Assembly (NCBI RefSeq): GCF_037975245.1
Contig: NC_092575.1
Location: forward strand, 19,365,841 to 19,425,840
DNA: 60,000 nucleotides
Direction: 5' to 3'
Source of the DNA: Apostichopus japonicus
Lineage: Eukaryota > Echinodermata > Holothuroidea > Aspidochirotida > Stichopodidae
The position numbers and the translations under genes were made by a program. Positions within the stretch are counted from its first letter, which is position 1, and each line of letters opens with the position of its first letter. Below are positions 15,201 through 59,623 of this stretch, in pieces. The notes beneath the pieces were generated by a model. The model was not told the origin of the DNA. It ran no database searches and saw only the letters and a program-made list of their open reading frames with translations.

Positions 15201-18200
15201 ACTTGTGCTTCAATTCACAGATTTTTAGACATATTAGGCATTTGCACAGTTACATTTTTGTCCTGATTATAATTATACCTGTCATTACATGTTACTATAA
15301 TATTTTCAGAGAACATGTGTTGTTTGACATATTTTAAGAAGGTAGAACTTGTATACCGATTTTCATATTTATATATATTCTTTAATTATCCTATAATTGG
15401 ATTTATAAACTTATGTTTAATTGTATGCTGGTCATTCGGATTTGGAAGTAGTTAAAGGTATTGAAGACTCGCCCCAAACCGCGTGCGGTCATCTGAAAAA
15501 GTTAACTTTCCGTTTCTTTGCAAGTGACGTTTTTGTTCGTGTCGCTACAAAATGCAGACAGTACAGTAATGAAACGTGATACCTTGTTATCTTTAGCTGG
15601 ACCTGAGATGTCCATCGCTGTATTGTTTGTACACAGTGCTGTGGGTATTGACCGCAGCTGTATGTACTGACTGTACACTAGTGTCTAATTACTGACGGTA
15701 GCAAGTTGTGTGGGTATTTTATGGGATCGATGGTGGTGTTTAACACTTCTGTTACACCTCATTCGAAACTAGGTCAGATTACCGGCATTAGACGTTTCTT
15801 TTCGGGCGAGTCTTCACACCCTTTAAATAACATGTTAAAGTAAACCGGGTACTATGCATTACACATGTACAATTAGTTTGAACTTAGTTATCTCAAATGT
15901 TGGATGGTTGCCTGCAGTTCATGAATAATCATAATTTTTAATAAAACTGGGAAAATTTTTTGGTTGCAGGTTTGAAGAAATTACTTTAATTTTTGCATTT
16001 AGAATGGAAATTTAATTCAGATTAAGAGATCCCAAGTTCAATTAACTTTTATTCATTCATTTCTTAACTGATTTATTTCTAAAATTACAAATCTTGGAAA
16101 TGCCAGCAACTTTGAAGGAGCTGTTAAAAAAAAATAAAAATAAAAAAACCTAAGATTAAATACTGAAAACTAAATTGAACTGAGATTAATTTCTAGAGGA
16201 TTTTATGCTCAATAATGATGATTCCATTTTGAAACTAGGTTTCATCTTCTTAACACTTCTTGTCATGTCAGTAAATTAGTTGTAAAAAGCAAAAAATATT
16301 TGGTCCGTATCAAACATTGTTTCAAGAAGATGACTAGGTCAACGGTCTGCGTAGAATAAGGACTGCCATTTTTGCAGACTTTAACAAATTTATCTCCAGT
16401 TTTCTGAACTTGCCAAAATGAATTTATTTCAATTCTTTGAAACATCAAGTCCATTGTCCAAATCGAGCATCGATTTTGAGAGGTTCGCGGTCAGTCTTTG
16501 TGGAAGACCTTGGGTCTTAAGGTAGCATATGCCCATTAAAAGCCCCATTGACTAAATCAGTAATGTAAATTAATGTGGTCTCTAAGTCTAGATAGACGTT
16601 TTCACTAGCTAAACGCTACCCATCATCGGATAGCTGACAAGTTGGCCTTTCATGGGACCATCAATTTTCTGTATCATGACCATGTAGATTTTTTTGCTAT
16701 CCGAGCCGGAAGTTTTCGACACTTGTAAACAAAGCTCTTCACTCTGTGGTAAACAATTTTCCTACGCTGCTCCTGAGAGGCCTAAATGGGTCTAAAATTG
16801 CCTCAATTGACCCAATTTTCTCACCACATATACTTACATTCATGCTTTCCAACATGCAAGCCACAAAAAAAACTAGACCATGATTGATAACAGGTCAAAA
16901 AAGATGTTCTCCTGCTGCTTTTTGGCACTTTTCCTGAAGGAGAACAATCGAACGAATGGATATAGACTCTAATAGGAGTATGCCACCTTAGGCCTATGGG
17001 TTTGATGGCACTCAAGTCAAGTTCAGAGTGAACTAAATTGTGACGGGAGTTTATTATTGGGGACAATTCAACAATTGACCAAACTGAATTAAAAATCTGT
17101 CTCACCAGATTATGTTGCTACTTTTCACTTGTTCATCATAACAATTCTGTTTCTTTTTTCATTTTAGAAAAACGCTCTTTTTACAGAAGATTGGTTATCA
17201 CATTCCAGTTACCAAGGAAACGAAAAAGCCCATAGGAGAACCCATGTTTTATGCCTTTGATATCGAACACTCACCAGGTATGAGCAAATTAAATCAACTT
17301 TTAGTCCTGTTGACTTCCAATACCCTCGTCTCCCCCTTCCTCCACCCATTTAGTACCCCTACTCCCCACCCTTGTCGACATCCGTTATACATTCCCACTC
17401 TTTCATATCCAATTATCCACTTGTTGTACAGCAAGCTGCTTTTTTAACTAAACCTTGGAATTTCATACTTTGAAACTTTTGAAACTTGTTACTTTTTAGT
17501 CCATCAAAATCTGATTAGGAATGGTCTAATTTGGCATAAGCTATGGAGGGTTGACCCACAAAGTTTTCTTTGTTATTGAACAATCCACTTTCACCCCCCC
17601 TCCCTCCACCCTTCCCCCATTTTAATCTGACACAAAACATCAAAAGCAATTAGCACAACCTTACATTTAACTTAGATTGGATCGATTGTAGACTTAATGT
17701 ACACTCTAAATTCCACCTCATGTTTTCGGGTGGGAGGAGGGGGGGTAGGGGGGGCAGATTCCCAGATCCCTGCTTCCTTTGGAGTAGGTTTCAATGAACC
17801 CAGGGCCACACCACATTCTTTATAAAATCCTTGATCCGTCCATCGGTTGGACAAATTCCTCATACTTAGTATGCAGGGAATCAATCAGTGAAACTTTATA
17901 TAGCAGTTTTGAAGGCACTGGTTTTTTTCTCTCCATCAAATACTATGTTTTCCTGTGTAAAAACTGTTGTAATACACCCACCCACACTTGTATGGCAACT
18001 TGATAATTTACATAGCATTTTGCATAGCACTTTGCGATTTGATACCAGATCAATCGTGAGGGTGTTGTGGTCAAGTGGTTAAAGCAGTGGACTTGCGCTC
18101 TAAGGATCCTGGCCAGATCATTGCGCTGTGTCCTTGAGCAAGGCACTTTATCCTCCATTGCCTCTCTTCACACAGGTGTATAAATGGGGACTTGCGAGGT

Positions 18201-19140
18201 AACTTGTAAATATAGTTGCGTTCGCGGGTTTGTGGCTGCACCCTTCAGGAAGTCCCCCGGGGGGACACGTGGCTGTGGTGCACTGTGGTACCCCCGGAGA
18301 GATTGATTGAATTGTGCACACTTTGGTGTGTAGGTGTGACAAGTTACCAATGACCAGGGTTAAGATGTTAAGTCGTGTGAGAGGGCCTTGGTCCTGAACA
18401 AGACTGTAAACCTACAAAAAAGAAAAAGAAAAAAAATTATTAACTGGTATGTTACTACTCTGTACAGTGATTTCATGTCATGTTTCAAAGCAAATTGTGT
18501 TGACAAATATGAAAAGTTCTGCAACTGGATATTCATGTTGCTCTTTTATGTGGTCACTGAGTGCTTTGGAATGTGACCTGAAAGTACCATTTAGAAACAA
18601 AAAGTGTCCCGTAAAAAAGAAGGAATACTTTGATCGTTGCAACCGATTTAAACAATTTCCCTATATTTCCCTCAATTGATGTTTTGTTTTTTCGCCTATA
18701 CAATATCCAATATGTTTCACACCACTTTCGTATCTGCAGAGGTCCTCAAGGCCATGCCCAAGTTCACTCCAGTTGAAGTATACGGCCCCGAGCCTCCCAC
18801 AGAAGAACAGAAGAGCAGATTACACGCACATATGCTTCTGCAATTTAACAAGGAAAGGGAAGCCAAAGGGTTGCCGCCAAAGAACAAGATGACGACAGAC
18901 AAGGTCACGTTAAGCGACCCTCCGCCGAGTCCCCTCCCTCCGCCGTACGGGCCCAATAAGAGAGTCCCGGCTGTGAGCGGCTTTTGTAAGTACGCGGACC
19001 GATGGCACGACAAGGTCGCTAACACCACCAAACTACCCGACGGAAGACTGGTCATCCGTAAACCGGCAGAACAGAGAGTGCCGTACAAGGTCTCCATCGA
19101 TAAGAAGTTCCACGGCAAGTTGGTGTCGATAAAACGCTGA
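164..19140 (+). CDS. Gene A: tandem RPA70N-like OB-fold protein (14 exons, 5' partial)
   Basis: I joined fourteen exons by GT-AG sites; every phase fits and 1532 coding bases give 510 residues ending in TGA. I do not recognise a named family. Two segments resemble the N-terminal OB fold of RPA1 (Rep-A_N). The first, about residues 108-195, has ARYIQIVDF, then FHVLVNDGLQ, then KKFCLVKVLHY and KCIIFHELAGDVL. The second, about 272-355, has NPILQIVLFKKI, then ALLLSDG, then FTVLQILKY and IGEPM. In RPA70 the matching elements are KPILQVINIRPI, YRLLMSDG and KIGNPV. The tail (379-510) is Pro-rich and basic. By analogy it may bind checkpoint or repair partners, or DNA; that is inference. No canonical RPA zinc finger or DBD-A/B domain is visible. 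The true start codon lies upstream. The gene runs tail-to-tail with EP400. Confidence 0.75.
256..1765 (+). other. Gene A intron 1
   Basis: Contains a poly-C run near 842 and the MITE-like element at 997-1475. No other structure is seen. Confidence 0.6.
997..1475. mobile_element. MITE-like element with 13-bp imperfect TIRs
   Basis: Left end CGTAAGGTGACCA and right end (reverse complement) CGTAAGGCAACCA differ at two bases. GTCCCCGA occurs near both ends in the same orientation. No coding capacity. A target-site duplication is not clear. Confidence 0.55.
1766..1808 (+). CDS. Gene A exon A2
   Basis: Short 43-nt exon after TTTTCAG, ending at donor GTAAAG. It reads AKAMGDFFTESKTS and leaves one base for the next codon, which exon A3 completes as Ala. 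The internal Met could be an alternative start, but there is no evidence for that. Confidence 0.7.
2632..4075. mobile_element. Non-autonomous element with nine internal tandem units
   Basis: The ends are inverted: GGGCGTAGC near 2633 and GCTACGCCC near 4065, each with a G/C run beside it. Inside, a 122-142-bp unit with CAGTCACCACTT occurs nine times (2910 to 4001). Some units carry a G-rich segment, others a TTTTCTTAAATTTTCTTAG segment. The similar CACCCACC on both sides may be a target duplication. Confidence 0.6.
4454..4560 (+). CDS. Gene A exon A3
   Basis: Acceptor TGTACAG, donor GTAAGA. It encodes a charged, helix-like stretch (NQDKHFKQSKDVLEDSI to KEVFTPYM), residues 47-81. No known domain is seen. 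Confidence 0.8.
4621..4957 (+). repeat. Tandem duplication of about 170 bp
   Basis: Two copies share GAGGCAAAGCATAACACTTA, GCATGGTTCTACTTAAAAA and GTTGTCTACATATAT with small differences. In the A3-A4 intron; no coding signal. Confidence 0.8.
5696..5737 (+). repeat. TG/CG microsatellite
   Basis: Alternating TG with CG interruptions; a second short TG run is near 5921. Open frames here are repeat artefacts. Confidence 0.9.
6311..6361 (+). CDS. Gene A exon A4
   Basis: A 51-nt phase-0 exon (ALMSEHGRKLIAAKTIE) after CTTCACAG and before GTAAGG. The sequence loosely matches the first helix of RPA70N (LSEGAIAAI) just ahead of OB fold 1. Confidence 0.8.
6891..6941 (+). CDS. Gene A exon A5, start of OB fold 1
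   Basis: A 51-nt phase-0 exon ending ARYIQIV, the likely first strand of OB fold 1. The acceptor TTGATAG has a weak pyrimidine tract; the donor is GTAAGT. Confidence 0.75.
7085..7560 (+). repeat. Degenerate duplicated intron segment
   Basis: GTCAAAGAACATCCAATGCC occurs near 7243 and 7438, each followed by an AGAGGGAGGG block and a G-run. The rest of the A5-A6 intron (6942-8002) shows nothing else. Confidence 0.6.
8003..8081 (+). CDS. Gene A exon A6, OB fold 1
   Basis: Acceptor TTTTTCAG, donor GTAAAC. It encodes DFRLVKDRKN then FFHVLVNDGLQMTT. The VNDG corresponds to the conserved SDG turn of RPA70N. Ends one base into a codon. Confidence 0.8.
8247..8420 (+). repeat. CCTAATTA tandem array (11 copies)
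   Basis: Units of 12-17 bp with core CCTAATTAGA and spacers of AACAA, TACAA or TAATCAA. CTAATTAG is a palindrome. The array ends about 40 bp before exon A7. Confidence 0.85.
8463..8580 (+). CDS. Gene A exon A7, OB fold 1
   Basis: Acceptor TTTCCACAG, donor GTAAAA. It encodes LCPYHLNTNSRYRG then KKFCLVKVLHYACLTVS, 118 nt. It is needed to join A6 (one base left over) to A8 (two bases required), and the phases fit exactly. Confidence 0.75.
8581..9125 (+). other. Gene A intron 7
   Basis: I see no repeat, RNA gene or conserved coding segment here. Confidence 0.5.
9126..9226 (+). CDS. Gene A exon A8, OB fold 1 end
   Basis: Acceptor TTTACAG, donor GTAATG. It encodes KCIIFHELAGDVLNYD then MKYYPEYVSDKQ; the first part matches the final strand of an RPA70N-like OB fold (RRVVILMELEVL in human RPA1). 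Confidence 0.75.
9665..9931 (+). mobile_element. LINE 3'-end remnant
   Basis: The frame around 9690-9840 reads HSASSAPCLWNSLPKHVK and FKSALKMYLF, the pattern at the C-terminus of non-LTR reverse transcriptase proteins (APRLWNSLP...FKSLLKTYLF). It is followed by GGCGCTATATAAAAATTA and an ATT microsatellite, as in LINE 3' tails. Only the very end is left. Confidence 0.7.
9974..10122 (+). CDS. Gene A exon A9, inter-domain linker
   Basis: Acceptor TTTTTAG, donor GTAAAT. It encodes TIDPLLRNVRSFAEVMERE and then a Lys-rich stretch (PFKVKKTKKTTHN). This is a basic linker between the OB folds, possibly a nuclear localisation signal (inference). Confidence 0.8.
10123..11728 (+). other. Gene A intron 9
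   Basis: Contains an AG microsatellite at 10191-10215 and a long T-rich tract before exon A10. No gene is seen. Confidence 0.5.
11729..11776 (+). CDS. Gene A exon A10, start of OB fold 2
   Basis: A 48-nt phase-0 exon, KLSLGEEVKNPILQIV, after a long T-rich tract and ACAG; donor GTAAGA. NPILQIV aligns with KPILQVI at the start of human RPA70N. Confidence 0.8.
12976..13110 (+). repeat. Dispersed duplication, copy 1
   Basis: Shares TTAATCATATTTGTTA, TTCTGTAAATGATAAA and a TTGTTCA-GCTTAAT ending with copy 2 at 13890-14040. The tract AGACTGCCACCAACTGAGGG also occurs twice nearby (12926 and 13126). Confidence 0.7.
13458..13533 (+). CDS. Gene A exon A11, OB fold 2
   Basis: Acceptor TTTTTGAAAG (weak), donor GTGAGT. 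It encodes LFKKIIHQSTERHALLLSDG. The LLLSDG is the hallmark turn of RPA70N (LLMSDG). It supplies the one base that completes the first codon of A12. Confidence 0.75.
13890..14040 (+). repeat. Dispersed duplication, copy 2
   Basis: About 900 bp from copy 1; exon A11 lies between them. Similar over about 140 bp with scattered changes. Confidence 0.7.
14443..14548 (+). CDS. Gene A exon A12, OB fold 2
   Basis: Acceptor CTCGCAG, donor GTAAGC. It encodes MIDPLLMESVPKGAF then QCFTVLQILKYKYVHLLMN, the likely later strands of OB fold 2. IDPLL recurs from exon A9. Confidence 0.85.
14549..17167 (+). other. Gene A intron 12
   Basis: Apart from the MITE at 15456-15822 no structure is seen. Confidence 0.5.
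15456..15822. mobile_element. piggyBac-like MITE with TTAA duplications
   Basis: 367 bp bounded by TTAA at 15452-15455 and 15823-15826. The ends are inverted: left AGGTATTGAAGACTCGCCC, right (reverse complement) AGGGTGTGAAGACTCGCCC. No coding capacity. TTAA target sites are typical of piggyBac-type elements. Confidence 0.75.
17168..17277 (+). CDS. Gene A exon A13
   Basis: Acceptor CATTTTAG, donor GTATGA. It encodes KTLFLQKIGYHIPVTKET then GEPMFYAFDIEHSP, the end of OB fold 2. IGEPM resembles IGNPV in RPA70N. Confidence 0.85.
18057..18438 (+). mobile_element. tRNA-derived SINE
   Basis: The head TGGTCAAGTGGTTAAAGC resembles a Pol III A box. The body has TGTCCTTGAGCAAGGCACTT, common in invertebrate and fish SINEs, and the end is A-rich (AAAAAAGAAAAAGAAAAAA). 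It lies in the A13-A14 intron. Confidence 0.75.
18740..19140 (+). CDS. Gene A exon A14 (terminal)
   Basis: Acceptor ATCTGCAG; the stop TGA is at 19138-19140. It encodes 132 residues: a charged helix (KSRLHAHMLLQFNKEREA), a Pro-rich stretch (SDPPPSPLPPPYGP) and a basic end (HGKLVSIKR). GC content is higher than the flanks, as expected for a conserved exon. No known domain. Confidence 0.9.
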
Positions 19141-20760
19141 AGGATCCAAATGAGTCATAGATGATGCGAGTGAAAGGTGGAGAATACCCTGGTGTCGTGC
19201 AGATGATGGATTGGAGAGATTCCAAAGTTACTGGCAGTTGTTTGGTACTTACGAGTAATTTTTCACAAAAATCACTTCTTTCCCTTTAATAATCATTCAT
19301 GAGAGTGTCTGTGGTGAAGGGTTTTTTTCTTCTCTGGAATTAAGACTACACCTGATTTCTGTCTTGTGGACCAATGGTACTACCAATCAGTGTGTTGTCT
19401 AGTATCATGGGAGATTGCCATGTGTACAACTCACTCAGTACTCTGTGTATCGTCCTGTCGTAGTGTCTGTCCAGCAGGATCACATCTTAGTTAGTTACAA
19501 TACTACTTACTGAACTGTTATATTAAACAAACAAACCGTCAATATTAATATAATTGTTATCATAACAGGTCATCGTACCATGTAATACCATATGAGACGA
19601 TATTTACATTACTGTCTGTATTTTGTAGCGACACAAACAAAACGTCACTTGCAAGCAACAGAAAGTTAACTTTTTCAGATGGCCGCACGCGGTTTGGGGC
19701 AAGTCTTCAATTCCATTAATTACTTTAGACAATCCTTGCTGTCGTGTCTCCTGCAGGTGTGCCCAAATTTTTATGCTCCATACATTTCTACGCTAAAAGA
19801 TTTTAATTTCATCAAGTTTCAAATCCAATGAATTAATGAGTTAATTTAAGTTTTGAGAATTTAAAACATTTCAGGGAAATGGTTTTTACTTGTAAATATT
19901 AGTGACTATGACTAAAAACTGCTGGTTGGTTTATATTAAAATATAGAAAACCGGTAGAATTTCAGCAATATTTTATTTTAATTTTTACGGCAAAATGTGG
20001 TGCAATTCAAGGTGAAAACTGATTTATACTGACGATGCAACGTTGCCTTTTGTAACAGAGAAATTGCTAAGAGCTGATCAGATGAAGGAAAGGATTACTT
20101 TTATTCAGCAAAACCATATATTTAAACATGTTTTGAGAAGAATCATTGTCCAAACTGGTATTACATAAGGGTACTTTTTTATGCTTTGGGCCATGGAATT
20201 GAAAGATATATTTTGAACTGTTTTCAAGCTTCAAAGAGGCAGGTGATGGTACAACATTTATTGGGGTGTAATATGCATGGTAGCCTTAAGAGGATAACAT
20301 TAGGCAAATGTGATGGTTGGAATAGACCATGATTGAACACAACAGCTTTAGTTGTAATGGATCGCTTCTCAACATATTTGTTTATATGAAACTGGCCCAA
20401 GTTTTTGTCTGTATCTAGTCAACAAGTTTGGCAAGTTTGCCAGTTTATTCCCAAAAAGCAACTATTTCTGGTATACAATGCAAATTTCTTAAATACTTTT
20501 TCAATAACAGATACTGCCAGATTCTTTTTGTCAAGCTATAATTAAAATTTGAGTAAAATTCTTTTTGGAATTGAAAAATCGGTGTAGCCTAGAATTGAAA
20601 AGACATTGACTACAAAAAAATAGCATCCAGAAGAACCCTTGTAATGAGGCGTGACAATCAATTTTATGGAATTCCTGCAAAAACCTGTCAAATTCATCCT
20701 TTGTGTTTCTTGATTCCCTAGATTCATTTTTATAAGAGAATAATAAAGTTTGTGGTTCTG
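19141..20760 (+). other. Gene A 3' UTR and polyadenylation signals
   Basis: No coding signal follows the stop. ATTAAA at 19522-19527 is a possible proximal poly(A) signal and AATAAA at 20742-20747 a distal one. If the distal site is used, the UTR contains the MITE fragment at 19598-19715. Confidence 0.45.
19598..19715 (-). mobile_element. Diverged copy of the piggyBac-like MITE
   Basis: In reverse orientation it shares GTTAACTTT, the GACGTTTT..GTGTCGCTACAAAAT stretch and the terminal GAAGACT.GCCCC with the element at 15456. Its end abuts TTAA at 19716-19719. The other end is lost or too diverged. Confidence 0.7.
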
Positions 20761-22116
20761 GTCTAATTTCTATCATGTACCAATGGTATACATGTACTTA
20801 AACTGTGCCTTAATCTATATTATTTCATCGTTTGGTCTATTGGGTGTACGGTAACTTTACGTGTCCCCTAAATGCATGTATTGTGTTATACATGTAGCTG
20901 CTCTGCTAGACACTGTATTGAAAATTGTGACCCATTTTTAATTGCAATTTAATCTACAAAGCCTTAACGGAAACAGCCAAAACTGCCACAGTGAATAGAG
21001 GAAACATCATTTATCTATTTTGAGACACTTTTGGGGATTATTCCACACGTTTTGCAAAATTTGATGGTAAACTTCAGATAATACGCAAAGTTATGGAAAA
21101 GTTTCTTACTTCGAGCAGTTTGACTCCCAACCTTCACATATATAATGCTATTTCTGGCAGTCTGATCAAACCATCCATGAAATCTAATAGCTGAAGGAGA
21201 GAACTAAACCACTGTACAAAATCAGCGAGATCGTTATTTTTTCCTGCTATCCTTTCAAAGAACATTGCCTTAACTATCGCAATTTACTGTATGCCCTCAA
21301 ACATAGGTAAAGTGCACTCTGTATAAGGTTTGTTCCTGAAAAAAAACACTTTAGTTTCTTTGTTTTATTTTCAATCAGTCTTTGAGTTGTGAAACAGTTA
21401 TAGCTAACCCTAGGTATGATATAATATGGAACAACTACCCTGACGAGGTTAACTTAAGATATTCTTGAGTTTCTTTGACATTGGATTTTCCTGGAGTGTA
21501 ACGATTCTCAAGATTGTCGGTCAGCTTGGCTTCGGTCAGGTGGCAAGTCTATAAGCCTAAATGGCTTCTTTCGCGAGTTCCTGCTTGCGGGAAGAACACA
21601 TATACATACATTTTTTTGGCATACACAAACAGTATATTAAGCTGGGCTAGAGACTAACAGGCAGATAAGATACCAGGTTTGTCTCTTCTGATATCCTACC
21701 ATTCTCATGCACTTTGAGCTAAAGCTTCTAGTATCTCACCCCCCCCCCCCCAATCCCTTTCCACGATATGATAAATTTGTACACTTAAGTTTGTTTCATT
21801 TTGTTATACAAGTTCAGCATTCAATTGGGTTGTCTTTGGCCCCCCCCCCCCAGAGAGCTTATCACTGCGGACCACCCCAACAGCTTGACTGCACACCACC
21901 CACCAACAGCTAATCACCACACACACCCCCTCCCCTCCCCCGCCCCAACAGCTAATCACTGCACACCAACCCCTCCCTCCCCCCCCCCCCCCCCAAACAG
22001 CTATTCACTGCACACTGACAGTTTGACTCTTTCAACTCACTCTATTATTGTTGAATCGGAAACAAGGTGTTATCAATAAATGAAGGTAACAGAGATGAAG
22101 TTTGTTCTGCAAATCG
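20761..22116. other. Convergent intergenic region
   Basis: No gene is seen between the two inferred 3' ends. It holds poly-C runs near 21730, 21840 and 21975 and a short C/A-rich tandem repeat. The exact limits depend on which poly(A) signals are used. Confidence 0.4.
21880..22020 (+). repeat. C/A-rich short tandem repeat
   Basis: Three to four copies of AACAGCTAATCACTGCACAC separated by poly-C tracts. Intergenic. Confidence 0.7.
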
Positions 22117-24458
22117 TTTATTACAGTTGTTGTACATCAAGCATGTTTTTCTTTCACAACAAACATTACTTGTTAGTAGAAATCTAACACACCACACCAT
22201 CATTCTCAGGGAATGTACATTGATGGAAAAAAAATTATGAATATAAACATTTTTGTAAACTAAATATCTCAGCTTTGTTACTGTTGTTACGTAAACCCAA
22301 TTAATATGGTGAAAGGTGCAGAATTCACAATTTTATCTTGACCAGAAATTTTCCAGTGGAATTGGGAAGTGAAATTCAATCATTTGTTCAAAACTTTATT
22401 GCTAATAACTTACATGGCAGCACTGTGAAAATTATTTCCTTTTCCCAGTTATGGATCACATTCACATCTATGACAACAAACTTTGAGAAGGGGAAGGGGT
22501 GGATGGGACAGACTTTGAGAGGGGAGGGGGTGGATGGGTTGTAGAAACACCTTTTTAAATTTTTCATCAAATTCAGATGTTCCCTGTTTCTGTCCATTTT
22601 GGATCTCATTCATCTCTATAGCAACAAACTTTGATGGGGGAAGAGGGGGGGGGGGGGTTACAGACAAACACATTTTAATTTTTCATCAAATTCATATGTT
22701 ACACATTTTAATACAGAATATTGGTTTTCCAAAGAAAAAAATTGTTAGAATACTGAATAACCATACTATTCACACATACGTAGAGTAATAACCATTCCGG
22801 TGAAGAGAAAAAAAATATCGGTAATTTAAGCGTCCAAATACATATGTACTGACAAAGTAAAAATCACCCAAGGTATCTATACCTTTGCTATGAAATATCC
22901 TTAGGAAATGTAATGTGTACCTGATATTATTTATGTAGGTTATACATGGAAGCCAAACATTTTGACCATAGGACACTACACATGTGAGGTGTCCAACATC
23001 TTTTGACCTAAGGGCCATGTTGCAGAATTTTCAAAAGTGATGCAGTCTTGTAAAGTTTGGGCTTACATATACTACTATACCCTTAACTCTAATAACTCAT
23101 AATCCCCATTTAGCTTAAAAAGTGAGTGGGGAACATATCCACTGGTAGTGACACCACTCTCACCTCAAAATTAAATTGATTTTATTACAACTCTGTCAGC
23201 GGGGCCACATAAAACAAAGGACCTTGATCAGAAATGCAGACATTTTTCTTACAGAACAAAAGTCCATAATTGTTTTTAAATTCAGTTTTCTTTGTTGGTT
23301 AGTTGACCGACTTCTTGCTGGCCGTACTGATCGATGAAATTATTACAATGGACACTTGAGCACATTTTGACTGCTCTTGTTTGTAACCATCTCTAGCAAT
23401 GTTTTCTTGTTCCTTCCAATTTCTTAAAAGATGTGATATTTACAGATCAAAGGTTTACCATATTATAGTATATTATTACAAATTCTACCACAAGAAGGTC
23501 CTCCAGCAAACCTCTTTTCTAAATTCATTCATTTATACCCACTAGACGATAAATAATTATTTGACCACTAAATACCTTTCCAAAAGATGTTATGTAAATT
23601 ACAACAGTTCTACAAATATCATTTACATATTTACAAATAATTGTTTACACATTTACGAAACAAAAAACAAACTGTTGATGGAAGTTTTTCCCAGAGAATG
23701 TGCTGTGAAGGTCTATAAAAAGTTCCAGAAACAGCTTGAATGAAACATTTTCTAATTCATTGTCAAAACAAACCACACTCATTATTCCCCTATCTCTCTA
23801 TTTCATAAGGAGGGGAAGGGGAGGAGGGGGGGAAGAAAATGTTTTTCTCAAAACAAAAATACAAATTATGCTCTTACTAGGGTAAGTGCGACATTAATAG
23901 CAATGAAAATTAAGTAACCCAGTTTAATGGAAAGTTGCTAGCAGCTTTTTTGGTCATTACAAAATATTTACAGGATTTTTCCTCCAAAAGTTGCTTAGCA
24001 AATCCGTTATAAATAAATCAACTTCAGTAAACTGATTTGGAAATCATAGACAATTTACAAGTAGCCAGTCACCATCCACTTTACTTTCCACAATATCTAC
24101 AAATCATTTTTTTCTCCCAATCCTCGAGAAAATTTTGGCCACCCTAAGAGGCTCGCAACCCCCCTCCCCCCTCACTTCTCTACTGTCGTGCTGATGGTGT
24201 AGAAGAATTTGCTGTAACAAAACTTTCCAATTTCACCCTGCTACTAGTTTTAGCATCAAGTCAAGAGGGGGGGTGGGGGGGGGAAGAGAGCAAAAACAAT
24301 ATTGTGATAAATAATGATTCATAGATGTAAACCATTTTTCACATACACACTTGAAGAACACATTTGAAGTTAGTTCTCCATCATCATCATCATTATGTAT
24401 TGTTTTGAGAGTACTCAACCAAATCACTCCCTCACGGAGGAGGAGGTACTTTCTGGTA
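22117..24458 (-). other. EP400: EP400 3' UTR (long isoform), inferred
   Basis: No coding signal. AATAAA signals on the minus strand lie at 23181-23186, 22395-22400 and 22117-22122. The stretch also holds G-runs near 22644, 23824 and 24266 and a short duplication at 22440-22700. Which signal is used is unknown. Confidence 0.45.
22440..22700 (+). repeat. Tandem duplication of about 130-140 bp
   Basis: Both copies contain ACAACAAACTTTGA or GCAACAAACTTTGA followed by a G-run and TTTTTCATCAAATTCA. In the inferred EP400 3' UTR. Confidence 0.7.

Positions 24459-59623
<35,165 letters not shown>

Noticed and set aside
18717-19118. A 133-codon minus-strand frame opposite exon A14
   Set aside because: It is the shadow of the real coding exon on the plus strand, which joins in phase to exon A13.
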